Assembly (NCBI RefSeq): GCF_004022465.1
Contig: NZ_SAVA01000003.1
Coordinates: forward strand, 124,001 to 188,000
Length of the DNA: 64,000 bases
Direction of reading: 5' to 3'
From: Rhodobacter huangdaonensis
GTDB lineage: Bacteria; Pseudomonadota; Alphaproteobacteria; Rhodobacterales; Rhodobacteraceae
This document shows positions 51,590 through 60,644 of this stretch, one piece after another. Positions within the stretch are counted from its first letter, which is position 1. Every line of letters starts with the position of its first letter. A program made the position numbers and the translations under genes. The notes under the pieces were generated by a model. That model ran no database searches, was not told the DNA's origin, and was given only the letters and a program-made list of their open reading frames with translations.

Positions 51590-53983
51590 TTGAACCAGAC
51601 TTCCCACAACAGCCTTGTCTCCTTCATCTGGCGCATCGCCGACGACTGCCTGCGCGACGTCTACGTGCGCGGCAAATACCGCGATGTCATCTTGCCGATG
51701 GTCGTCCTGCGCCGCCTCGACACGCTGCTTGAGCCGACCAAGGACGCCGTTTTGGACGAGGTCCGGTACCAGAAGGAAGATCTGGCCGCGACGCAGCTGG
51801 ACGACGAGCCGCTCCGGGACGCCTCTGGATATGTGTTCTTCAACACTAGCCAGTGGACCCTGAAGAAGTTGCACGGCACCGCCACCAACAATCAGCAGAT
51901 CCTGCTCGCCAACATCGAGGACTACCTCGACGGCTTCAGCGACAACGTCAAAGAGATCATTGGCCGCTTCAAGCTGTTCGAGCAGATGCGCCACATGGCG
52001 GAGAAGCAGGTCCTGCTCGACGTCATCGAGAAGTTCGTTTCCCCCTGGATCAACCTGACCCCGCACGACATTGAGGACCCGGAGGGCAACACGCTGCCGG
52101 GCCTGTCCAACCTTGGTATGGGCTATGTCTTCGAGGAACTGATCCGAAAGTTCAACGAAGAGAACAACGAGGAAGCCGGGGAACACTTCACCCCGCGCGA
52201 GGTGATCCACCTTATGACGCACCTCGTCTTCGACCCGATCAAGGATCGGCTCCCCCCGGTCATCACGATCTACGACCCGGCCTGTGGGTCGGGCGGCATG
52301 CTGACCGAGGCACAGAACTACATCAAGGATCCGGGCGGTCCGATCCGGACCAACGCTGACGTCTACCTCTACGGCAAGGAGATCAACGACGAGACCTACG
52401 CGATCTGCAAGTCGGACATGATGATCAAGGGCAACGACCCCGCGAACATCCGCGTGGGCTCCACCCTGTCGACCGACGAATTCTCGGCCAACCGCTTCGA
52501 CTTCATGCTGTCCAACCCGCCCTACGGCAAAAGCTGGAACAGCGAGGTCAAGTACATCAAGGACGGCAATGACGTCATCGACCCCCGCTTCCAGGTCGAG
52601 CTGACCGACTACTGGGGCAAGGTCGAGACCATGGACGCCACGCCCCGCTCCTCGGACGGGCAGCTGCTATTCTTGATGGAGATGGTCAGCAAGATGAAGT
52701 CCACCAGCGCAAGCCCGCTCGGCTCGCGCATCGCGTCGGTCCACAACGGCTCCAGCCTGTTCACCGGGGACGCGGGCAGCGGGGAATCCAACATCCGCCG
52801 CTTCATCATCGAGAATGACTGGCTGGACACCATCATCCAGCTGCCCAACAACCTGTTCTACAACACCGGCATCACCACCTACATCTGGCTCCTGTCCAAC
52901 GCCAAGCCCGAGGCGCGGCGCGGGCGGGTCCAGCTGATCGACGCCAACCTCATGTTCCGCAAGCTGCGCAAGAACCTCGGTGACAAGAACTGCGAGTTCT
53001 CGGACGAGCACATCCAGCAGATCACCGACGCCTTCCTCGCCTTTGCGCCGATCGAGCGCGAGATGGATGCCAACAACGATCCCACCGGCATCGCCGTGCA
53101 GGTCTTCGACAACGCGGACTTCGGCTACCACAAGGTCACCATCGAACGCCCGGACCGCCGCCGCGCGGGTTTCAGCGCCGAACGCCTCGCCCCCCTGCGC
53201 TTCGATCGGTCGCTGCGCGAGCCGATGGAATGGCTCTACGAGGAACACGGCGATCAGGTCTATCAGCCGGGTTTCCTCAAGGAGCAGACCAAGGCGATCA
53301 CCGCGTGGTGCGAGGAAGCGGGCATCACCTTGAACGCCAAGGCGAAGGCCAAGCTGCTCGACACCAAGTACTGGGTCAAGCTGCGCGACCTGCTGGCCAC
53401 CGCGACCCAGATCATGGCTGATATCGGCCCCGAGGAGACCGACGATTTCAACGCCTTCCGCAAGGCGGTGAACGCCGCGATCAAGGCGCGCAAGATCAAA
53501 CTGGGCGTGACCGAGCAGAACGCCATCCTGAACGCTGTCAGCTGGTATGACGAGAAAGCCAAGAAGGTCATCGCCAAGAAGCACAAGCTGACGGGCGCGG
53601 AGGTCGAGGAGCTGACCACGCATCTGGGCTGTGCGGCGGGCGATCTGGCCGATTTCGGTTGGTACCGACAGCCGGACGGCAGCTACCTGACCTACGAGAG
53701 CACCTCTGACCTGCGCGATGCGGAAAGCGTGCCGCTGAAGGACGACATCCACCGCTACTTCCTGGCGGAGGTAAAGCCGCATGTGGAGGAAGCCTGGATC
53801 AACCTCGACAGCGTCAAGGTCGGCTACGAGATCAGCTTCAACAAGTACTTCTACCGCCACAAGCCGCTGCGCAGCCTCGAAGAGGTGACGCAGGACATCC
53901 TGGCGCTGGAGGAAAAGGCGGACGGACTGATCGCCGACATCCTCGGCGTCGAGGTCGCAACCAAGCTGGAGCCGGCGGAATGA
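51590..53983 (+). CDS. hsdM: type I restriction-modification DNA methyltransferase subunit
   Basis: A 797-residue HsdM. The N-terminal helical domain NSLVSFIWRIADDCLRDVYVRGKYRDVILPMVVLRRLD is typical, SAM motif I is DPACGSGGML and motif IV is NPPYGKSW, the adenine-N6 type. The C-terminal half is long and basic. Start: the family N-terminus (NQTSHNSLVSF) points to TTG at 51590, as the region upstream belongs to the IS junction. It overlaps hsdS as ATGA. Confidence 0.92.
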   Translation: MNQTSHNSLVSFIWRIADDCLRDVYVRGKYRDVILPMVVLRRLDTLLEPTKDAVLDEVRYQKEDLAATQLDDEPLRDASGYVFFNTSQWTLKKLHGTATNNQQILLANIEDYLDGFSDNVKEIIGRFKLFEQMRHMAEKQVLLDVIEKFVSPWINLTPHDIEDPEGNTLPGLSNLGMGYVFEELIRKFNEENNEEAGEHFTPREVIHLMTHLVFDPIKDRLPPVITIYDPACGSGGMLTEAQNYIKDPGGPIRTNADVYLYGKEINDETYAICKSDMMIKGNDPANIRVGSTLSTDEFSANRFDFMLSNPPYGKSWNSEVKYIKDGNDVIDPRFQVELTDYWGKVETMDATPRSSDGQLLFLMEMVSKMKSTSASPLGSRIASVHNGSSLFTGDAGSGESNIRRFIIENDWLDTIIQLPNNLFYNTGITTYIWLLSNAKPEARRGRVQLIDANLMFRKLRKNLGDKNCEFSDEHIQQITDAFLAFAPIEREMDANNDPTGIAVQVFDNADFGYHKVTIERPDRRRAGFSAERLAPLRFDRSLREPMEWLYEEHGDQVYQPGFLKEQTKAITAWCEEAGITLNAKAKAKLLDTKYWVKLRDLLATATQIMADIGPEETDDFNAFRKAVNAAIKARKIKLGVTEQNAILNAVSWYDEKAKKVIAKKHKLTGAEVEELTTHLGCAAGDLADFGWYRQPDGSYLTYESTSDLRDAESVPLKDDIHRYFLAEVKPHVEEAWINLDSVKVGYEISFNKYFYRHKPLRSLEEVTQDILALEEKADGLIADILGVEVATKLEPAE

Positions 53984-55293
53984 ACATCGCGGCTTATCCG
54001 AAATACGAAAGCTATCACGACAGCGGCGTCGAATGGGTCGGGGCGATCCCGGCAAGCTGGAAGGTCCGGCGCGGCAAATGGCTGTTCAAGAAAATGGACC
54101 GCCCCGTTCGAGTTGAGGACGATATCGTGACTTGCTTCCGGGACGGCGTCGTGACCCTTCGCGCCAACCGGCGAACCGAGGGCTTCACCAACGCGCTCAA
54201 GGAACATGGCTATCAGGGCATCCGAAAGGGCGATCTGGTCATCCATGCAATGGATGCGTTTGCCGGGGCTGTTGGAGTGTCTGACTCCGACGGCAAATCT
54301 ACACCCGTTTACTCCGCCTGCGTTCCGAGAGTAGACGGCAGGGTCAATCCACACTTCTACGCCTACTACATGCGCCATATCGCACTGTCCGGGTTGCTCG
54401 TAGCGATGGCAAAAGGCATCCGTGAGCGGTCGACAGACTTCCGCTTTAACGACTTCGCCGACCTTGCATTGGCTGCCCCTCCGGTCGAGGAACAGACCGC
54501 TATCGTCGCGTTTCTGGATCGGAAATGCGCGACGATTGACGAGGCGGTGCGGATCAAGGAGGAGCAGATCACACTCCTGCGCGAGCGCAGGCAGATCCTG
54601 ATCCAGCAGGCCGTCACCCGCGGTCTGAACCCTGACGCCCCCATGAAGGACAGCGGCATCGACTGGATCGGCCAGATCCCCGCGCATTGGGAGAGCAAGA
54701 AAATTTCACACATCGGAGTTGTCGGAAACGGTTCCACTCCGAGTCGCAGCAACATGCTCTACTGGGATGGCGGGGATATTCCCTGGCTCAATAGCTCCAA
54801 GGTCAACGATTTCATCATCACCGAAGCAGAGCAATTCGTAACCGCGAAAGCAAAACGTGAATGCCACTTGCCGTCTGTCGAGCCGAATGACTTAGTGATG
54901 GGAATTACCGGTCAAGGTAAAACGCGTGGAATGGTTGCCGTATGCAAGATCGCGACCACCATCAACCAACACCTCGCGTACATTCGGATCAAATCGCCCG
55001 ATGTGTTCAACGAATATGTCCTGCATTTTTTCGTCGCCGCCTATGACTGGCTACGGAGACAGTCCGACTCTAACGGAAGCACCAAGGGGGCGATAACTTG
55101 CGATGACATCAAAGGCTACAGCGTTTTGATGCCCCCTATCGAGGAGCAGAAAGCTATTGTGAGCCATATTCGCGCAGGCAGCGAGGCAATTGAGCGGGCC
55201 ATCGATCTCAAGCAAACCCAGATCACCGCATTGCGGGAATACAAGACAAGCTTGATCAACGCTGCGGTGACTGGAAAGATCAAGGTGATTTAA
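53980..55293 (+). CDS. hsdS: type I restriction-modification specificity subunit
   Basis: A 437-residue HsdS with two target-recognition domains. Each is introduced by a related motif (SGVEWVGAIPASWKVRRG near residue 16 and SGIDWIGQIPAHWESKKI near 225) and closed by a conserved helix (PPVEEQTAIVAFLDRKCATID, then PPIEEQKAIVSHI). The two variable regions have lower GC than the conserved helices, as expected from domain exchange. The target sequence cannot be deduced. Confidence 0.92.
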   Translation: MNIAAYPKYESYHDSGVEWVGAIPASWKVRRGKWLFKKMDRPVRVEDDIVTCFRDGVVTLRANRRTEGFTNALKEHGYQGIRKGDLVIHAMDAFAGAVGVSDSDGKSTPVYSACVPRVDGRVNPHFYAYYMRHIALSGLLVAMAKGIRERSTDFRFNDFADLALAAPPVEEQTAIVAFLDRKCATIDEAVRIKEEQITLLRERRQILIQQAVTRGLNPDAPMKDSGIDWIGQIPAHWESKKISHIGVVGNGSTPSRSNMLYWDGGDIPWLNSSKVNDFIITEAEQFVTAKAKRECHLPSVEPNDLVMGITGQGKTRGMVAVCKIATTINQHLAYIRIKSPDVFNEYVLHFFVAAYDWLRRQSDSNGSTKGAITCDDIKGYSVLMPPIEEQKAIVSHIRAGSEAIERAIDLKQTQITALREYKTSLINAAVTGKIKVI

Positions 55294-55344
55294 GTGTCCG
55301 GCCCCGGCATGGGGCCCCGGGCGATATGACGTGAGAGTACAGCC

Positions 55345-58300
55345 ATGAATGTCGCGGTCAGCAACACCAAGGAAATCGCCCTAGAACAAGCGATCGAACG
55401 ACGGCTCTGCGGCGCGAGCTCCGAAGAGCTGGCCGCCGGGGCCGAGGCGCCGGGCCCCTTCCGCATTGGCCAGCCCTCGGACTTCGACGCGCCCCTCGCG
55501 TTCGACCGCGCCAAGTTCTGGGAGTTCCTCGAAACCACACAGTCCAAGGACCTCGACAAGCTCAAGAGCCACAACCCCGCCGACTGGCAGGCCAAGATCA
55601 CCGGCCAGCTCGACAAGCTGATCAAGTCCAAGGGGCTGCTGCATGTCCTGAAAAAGGGCCTGCCCGTCGACAACGCACATTTCACCCTGATGTACCCCGC
55701 GCCGCTGGCGAGCTCGGCGCAGAAGGTTCACGACAACTTCGCCGCCAACATCTGGAGCGTGACCCGACAGGTCCACCACAGCACCGCCAACCCGAATGAA
55801 TCGGTGGACATGGTGGTGTTCCTCAACGGGCTGCCGCTGGTCACCCTAGAACTGAAGAACGCCTGGACCCACCAGACCGCCCGCTACCACGGCCAGAAGC
55901 AATATCGCGAGCGTGACGCAAACCAGACCCTGCTGCGCTTTGGCCGGGTGCTGGTCCACATGACCGCCGACACCGACGAGGTGTGGATGGCGACGAAGCT
56001 GGACGGGGCCAAGACCTTCTTCCTGCCGTTCAACAAGGGCCACAACGAGGGCGCGGGCAACCCGCCGAACCCGAACGGCCACAAGACGGCCTACCTGTGG
56101 GAAGAGGTGCTGCAACCGGCGAGCCTTGCCGGGATCATCCAGCATTTCGTCCTGCTGGAGGGCAAGAAGACCGACCCGCTGGCGAAGAAGACGCTGATCT
56201 TCCCGCGCTATCACCAGCTGAACGTGGTCCGGAAGCTGTTGTCCCACGCCGCCGAGACGGGCGTGGGGCACAGCTACCTGATCCAGCACTCCGCCGGGTC
56301 GGGAAAGTCCAACAGCATCACCTGGGCCGCCTACCAGCTGATCGAGACCTATCCTGCGGAATTGGGCCTGCCGGGGGCAAAGGCGCTGGACGCCCCGCTG
56401 TTCGACAGCGTGATCGTCGTGACCGACCGCCGCCTGTTGGACAAGCAGCTGCGCGACAACATCAAGGAGTTCTCGGAGGTCAAGAACATCGTCGCCCCGG
56501 CCCTGAAGTCCTCGGACCTGAAGGCGGCATTGGAGACCGGCAAGAAAATCATCATCACGACCATCCAGAAGTTCCCGGTGATCTACGACAGCATCGCGGA
56601 CCTCAGCCACAAGCGCTTCGCCGTGATCATCGACGAGGCGCACAGCGGTCAGAGCGGGCTCGCGAGCGGGAAGATGAACCAGGCCATGGGCGGTCCGGTC
56701 GATGATCCCGACGAGGAGGATAACCAGGACAAGATCCTGAAGGCGATGAAAGCCGGGAAAATGCGCGGCAACGCCTCCTACTTTGCCTTCACCGCGACGC
56801 CGAAGCCGATCACCCTGGAGAAGTTCGGCGAGAAGCAGCCTGACGGTCGCTTCCGGCCCTTCCATCTGTACAGCATGAAGCAGGCGATCGAGGAGGGCTT
56901 CATCCTCGACGTGCTGGCGAATTACACGACCTACAAGGGCTACTACGAGATCCAGAAGTCCATCGAGGACAATCCCCTGTTTGACACGTCCAAGGCGCAG
57001 AAGAAGCTGCGCGCCTATGTCGAGCGGAGCCAGCAGACGATCAACACCAAGGCCGAGATCATGGTCGATGACTTCATCGACAACGTGGTCAACCCGAAGA
57101 AGCTGCGTGGCAAGGGCAAGGGGATGATCGTCACGCAGAACATCGAGATGGCGATCCGGTACTACAAGGCCGTCCAGGTGGAGCTTGCCAAGCGCGGCAC
57201 CCCCTTTAAGGCGCTGATCGCCTTTTCCGGCGAGAAGGACGTCGATGGGGTCAAGTACACCGAGGCCGACATGAACGGGGTGGCGGAGGACAAGACCCGC
57301 GGTGAATTCGACAAGGACGAGTATCGGCTGCTCATTGTCGCGAACAAGTACCTGACCGGTTTCGATCAGCCGAAGCTATGCGCGATGTACGTCGACAAGA
57401 AGCTGCAATCAGTGCTGGCGGTTCAGGCCCTGTCCCGGTTGAACCGGTCCTCGCCGAAGCTGGGCAAGCGGACCGAGGACCTGTTCGTTCTCGATTTCTT
57501 CAACTCGACCGAGGACATCAAGGCGGCCTTCGACCCGTTCTTCACAGTGACCACCCTGTCCGAGGCGACGGACGTCAACGTCCTGCACGAACTGAAGGCA
57601 TCCCTGGACGATGTTGGCGTGTACGAATGGTCCGAGGTCGAGGAATTCTGCACGCGGTTCTTCGACGGCGAGGATGCCGAGAAGCTGAGCCCGCTCATTG
57701 ATGTTGCTGCTGAGCGTTTCAACACCAGCCTGGAGCTGGATGATCCCGAGAAGATCGACTTCAAGATCAAGGCCAAACAATTCGTCAAGATCTACGGCCA
57801 GATGGCCGCGATCATGCCGTTCGAGGTTCTGGCCTGGGAGAAACTGTTCTGGTTCCTGAAGTTCCTGGTGCCGAAGCTGAACATCCAGGACCCCAACCAG
57901 GATGCCCTAGATGAGCTTCTCGAGGCCGTTGACCTGTCGTCGTACGGGCTGGAGAGGACCAAGCTGAACCATGCCATCGACCTGGACAGTTCGGAAGCAG
58001 AACTAGAGCCGCAGAATCCCAATCCCCGCGGCTACCGCGAAGGAGAGGTGCAGGAAGACCCGCTCGAAGAGATCATCCGCAGCTTCAACGAGCGTTGGTT
58101 TCAAGACTGGGGCGCTACACCGGAAGAACAGCGGATCAAGTTCTTGAACATAGTGGAGAGTGTTCAGGCCCATCCAGACTTCGAGGAGAAGTTCGATGGA
58201 AACCCTGATCCTTACAGCCGTGATTTGGCGTTCGATAAGATCATGAAGGAAGTCATGCTAAAGCGCCGGAAAGAGGAGTTGGAACTTTACAAGCTGCATA

Positions 58301-58371
58301 GTCAGGACGAGGCGTTCAGGTCTTCGCTTTATCAAAGCGTCAGGGAAGCGATCGCGAAGAGCGTGGGCTAA
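55345..58371 (+). CDS. hsdR: type I restriction endonuclease subunit
   Basis: A 1008-residue HsdR. The nuclease part has LPLVTLELKN (the E-x-K of a PD-(D/E)XK site) near residue 170. The translocase has Walker A HSAGSGKSNSITW, DEAH-type VIIDEAHSGQSG and FAFTATPKPITLEKFG (motif III). C-terminal VQALSRLNRSSP is helicase motif VI. ATG at 55345 was chosen; 51 nt separate it from hsdS. All three subunits appear intact. Confidence 0.93.
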   Translation: MNVAVSNTKEIALEQAIERRLCGASSEELAAGAEAPGPFRIGQPSDFDAPLAFDRAKFWEFLETTQSKDLDKLKSHNPADWQAKITGQLDKLIKSKGLLHVLKKGLPVDNAHFTLMYPAPLASSAQKVHDNFAANIWSVTRQVHHSTANPNESVDMVVFLNGLPLVTLELKNAWTHQTARYHGQKQYRERDANQTLLRFGRVLVHMTADTDEVWMATKLDGAKTFFLPFNKGHNEGAGNPPNPNGHKTAYLWEEVLQPASLAGIIQHFVLLEGKKTDPLAKKTLIFPRYHQLNVVRKLLSHAAETGVGHSYLIQHSAGSGKSNSITWAAYQLIETYPAELGLPGAKALDAPLFDSVIVVTDRRLLDKQLRDNIKEFSEVKNIVAPALKSSDLKAALETGKKIIITTIQKFPVIYDSIADLSHKRFAVIIDEAHSGQSGLASGKMNQAMGGPVDDPDEEDNQDKILKAMKAGKMRGNASYFAFTATPKPITLEKFGEKQPDGRFRPFHLYSMKQAIEEGFILDVLANYTTYKGYYEIQKSIEDNPLFDTSKAQKKLRAYVERSQQTINTKAEIMVDDFIDNVVNPKKLRGKGKGMIVTQNIEMAIRYYKAVQVELAKRGTPFKALIAFSGEKDVDGVKYTEADMNGVAEDKTRGEFDKDEYRLLIVANKYLTGFDQPKLCAMYVDKKLQSVLAVQALSRLNRSSPKLGKRTEDLFVLDFFNSTEDIKAAFDPFFTVTTLSEATDVNVLHELKASLDDVGVYEWSEVEEFCTRFFDGEDAEKLSPLIDVAAERFNTSLELDDPEKIDFKIKAKQFVKIYGQMAAIMPFEVLAWEKLFWFLKFLVPKLNIQDPNQDALDELLEAVDLSSYGLERTKLNHAIDLDSSEAELEPQNPNPRGYREGEVQEDPLEEIIRSFNERWFQDWGATPEEQRIKFLNIVESVQAHPDFEEKFDGNPDPYSRDLAFDKIMKEVMLKRRKEELELYKLHSQDEAFRSSLYQSVREAIAKSVG

Positions 58372-58699
58372 TCAGCATTGACCTGCCCTCTTGGGGCCCA
58401 CGGTTAAAACGATGGTCTGCGGGTTTGAGCCTAGCCGTTGGCTCGATGGCATTGGGCTCGGAGGGACATGCTGTGATGCAGCACCCCGCGCGTAGTGACC
58501 GTTACCTGGTGTGAAGCCGCACGGTCATCCGAGATCAACCGCATGGCCAGCGTCTTCGAGCATGAAGATCTGCAGCGCGCGCTGGCGCTATGACGCGACC
58601 ATGCCTCCGCGGATTTGACACGCCATCGGTCAGGGTGCAGCCTCTTGAGGGCGCGTGCCATTTGCTTGCGCCCAGGATGACCTCCAGAAAGGGAAGCCC
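58372..58699. other. 328-bp gap
   Basis: No gene or RNA is supported. A few short frames overlap on the minus strand without ribosome sites. Confidence 0.5.
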
Positions 58700-58921
58700 A
58701 TGATTGGTCCGTTGATCTGCATAGCTGGCATGGTGATCAGCGTGGTGGGATCCGTCCATTGCTGGCTGGTCTACCGGGAGTCTGCGCGGAGTGCCCACGT
58801 CGACCCTGAGAGAGTTCGGCGCTTTGTGGAGAGCGCGCCGCTGCACCGCCTCGAGGAGTTGAAAGCGAAGCGCCCGGTATGTCAGTGCTGCGGTGCGCCG
58901 CTCCGGCTGCAAGAAGAGTGA
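58700..58921 (+). CDS. small membrane protein with Cys pair
   Basis: A 73-residue protein: one transmembrane helix (IGPLICIAGMVISVVGSVHCWLV) and a cytosolic tail with PVCQCCGAPLRLQEE, a half zinc-ribbon. AAAGGGAAG precedes the start. Family unknown. Confidence 0.5.
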   Translation: MIGPLICIAGMVISVVGSVHCWLVYRESARSAHVDPERVRRFVESAPLHRLEELKAKRPVCQCCGAPLRLQEE

Positions 58922-59243
58922 CTGTCGGCGCTACATTTTATCTGAAGAGTTATCTGAAAAACTTTTTCGTATAACTTGACGCATGAAATGTCGGGTGGCA
59001 TAACGCTCCCAACGACACATCGTAAGGGCTCTGTTGCACAAATCCCTGAGGGGATTCATCTTTTGAATCCAGCCTGATAGCTGGGTGGCATGAGCAGACC
59101 GACACCCCCGGCCTACAAGACCAGGAACTGGCCAGCCTATAACGAAGCGCTCAAGCGCCGGGGCTCGCTGACGATCTGGTTCGATCCCGAGATGAACTGG
59201 GAGGCTGTGCCGGCAGGCGTGGCCGCCAGCAGAGCTTCAGCGG

Positions 59244-59287
59244 TGAGGAGAATCGGAAAACAGTCCGGCGGACTGTTTTCCCGACGA
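59244..59287 (+). repeat. 44-bp palindromic mini-element, copy A
   Basis: Between TGAGGAGAATC and CGACGA lies a perfect 12-bp hairpin GGAAAACAGTCC/GGACTGTTTTCC with a GGC loop. Translated in the transposase frame it adds GEENRKTVRRTVFPT without changing phase. The family pattern is shared with copy B. Confidence 0.8.
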
Positions 59288-59919
59288 ACGCCATCCAGAC
59301 CTGCCTCTCCATGAAGGTGCTATTCGGCATGGCGCTCCGCCAAACGACCGGCTTCGTCGAGAGCCTGCTTCGGTTGGTCGGCCTCGACTGGGCGGTGCCT
59401 GACTTCAGCACGCTGTCCCGTCGTCAGAAGACCCTGGCGGTGAATATCCCCTATCGCGGGTCCAAGGGGCCACTGCACCTGTTGATCGACAGCACGGGCA
59501 TCAAAGTCGAGGGCGAAGGTGAGGGACATGCCCGCAAGCATGGCGGCGCCAAACGACGGGTCTGGCGCAAGATCCACCTTGGGATCGACGAGCAAACGCT
59601 GGAGATCCGGGCCGTCGAGATCACCGGCAGCCATATCGGCGATGCGCCGGTGCTGCCCGATCTGCTCGACCAGATCCCGGAGGATTAGGAGATCGGCAGC
59701 GTCACGGCAGATGGCGCGTATGACATCCGGAAATGCCATGACGCCATCGCCGACCGCGGCGCTCATGCCGTCATTCCGCCCCGCAGGAACGCCAAGCCCT
59801 GGAAGGTGATCACTGCTGGTGCCATGGCACGCAACGAGGCCCTCCGCGCCGCGAGATACCTTGGCCGGGCACTCTGGCGACGATGGAGCGGATATCACCG
59901 CCGAAGCCGCGTCGAAATA

Positions 59920-59963
59920 TGAGGAGGATCAGAAAACGATCCGGGGGATCGTTTTCCCGACGA
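59920..59963 (+). repeat. 44-bp palindromic mini-element, copy B
   Basis: Same length and outer bases as copy A (TGAGGAGGATC ... CGACGA), with stem GAAAACGATCC/GGATCGTTTTC. Its two stem differences from copy A (A-G to G-A on one arm and C-T to T-C on the other) preserve pairing. It keeps the total length a multiple of three but places a TGA in frame. Confidence 0.8.
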
Positions 59964-60197
59964 TTGGATGCACTGCGTGAAACTGCTGGGCCAGCGGCTC
60001 ATGGCACGGGATTTCGATCGGCAGGTCGCCGAGATCCAGGTCCGCATCATTCGCCATTGTCGCTTGGACCAATGGCGCGACATGGCTCATTCCTGAACGG
60101 CTACACCGCGCTCGGCATCCCTGTCACAGAGGCCGCGGGATAGGTCTGTCCGGGGAAAGGGGAGCCCCGGACATCATCCGATTTGTGCAACAGAGCC

Positions 60198-60644
60198 CAG
60201 GGATGACCCCGGAAGGTTTTCGCACTGCGTCGTCGTGAAAGCTGTCATGAACAGCGAAGACAACGCGCAATTTAGAGAAACGTCATCCTGCTCGCGAACG
60301 AGCGTTTCTGTCGTGAGCCGACGTTTCAGTAGTGTTCAGCGACCGACAGAGATTGGGGACAAAATCGCCGTTCTATAATTAAGCTGGGGATGTCGGCTTT
60401 CCGCCCTCAGTGGCCGCGGGGCAGGAGGCTCGCCGCACCGTGCGCGGATGACCGCTTTCTCAGCTCTGCCGCGGCTGCCATGCTGCACTGCCGTCAGGCG
60501 GCTCTCCGCCCTTTGTGTCGGCGCCTGGCGTAAATTTGCGCCTTACACGAATGCCGCTTGGGCCGACACCCGCTATGTGCGGCCGTCAGCCCAAGCGGCT
60601 GCTATGGTCTTGACCGACCTAAGGCGCGCGCCTGCACCCACTGC
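60198..60644. other. 447-bp gap
   Basis: No gene supported. It holds a reverse copy of the 77-bp repeat and the 3' flank of the AAA ATPase gene. Confidence 0.5.
60451..60516 (-). repeat. 77-bp intergenic repeat, copy 3 (reverse)
   Basis: Reverse complement of the unit at 45960 and 46065 (GGGCGGAGAGCCGCCTGACG and GCAGTGC on the minus strand), closest to copy 2 in its CGCCTGACG part. Confidence 0.65.

Larger units (their letters stand above)
59090..60143 (+). pseudogene. IS5-family transposase, inactivated
   Basis: The reading can be followed through MSRPTPPAYKTRNWPAYNEALKRRG, MKVLFGMALRQTTGFVESLL, LIDSTGIKVEGEGE and MHCVKLLGQRL. A frameshift lies near 59206-59212, a nonsense TAG at 59686 replaces a Gln codon, an in-frame stop lies at 59920 within a palindromic insertion, and a further shift occurs at about 60030-60090 before FLNGYTALGIPVTE. 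Two 44-bp palindromic inserts interrupt it. Confidence 0.85.
59027..60197 (+). mobile_element. IS5-family insertion sequence (degenerate)
   Basis: Terminal inverted repeats GGCTCTGTTGCACAAATC (59027-59044) and GATTTGTGCAACAGAGCC (60180-60197), 18 bp and perfect, of the IS903/IS5 type. The single transposase gene is inactivated. No clear target duplication flanks it. Confidence 0.85.

Noticed and set aside
59806..59813. A fourth GTGATCAC palindrome
   Set aside because: It lies inside the IS transposase coding region, single and without matching flanks, so chance is more likely than an operator.
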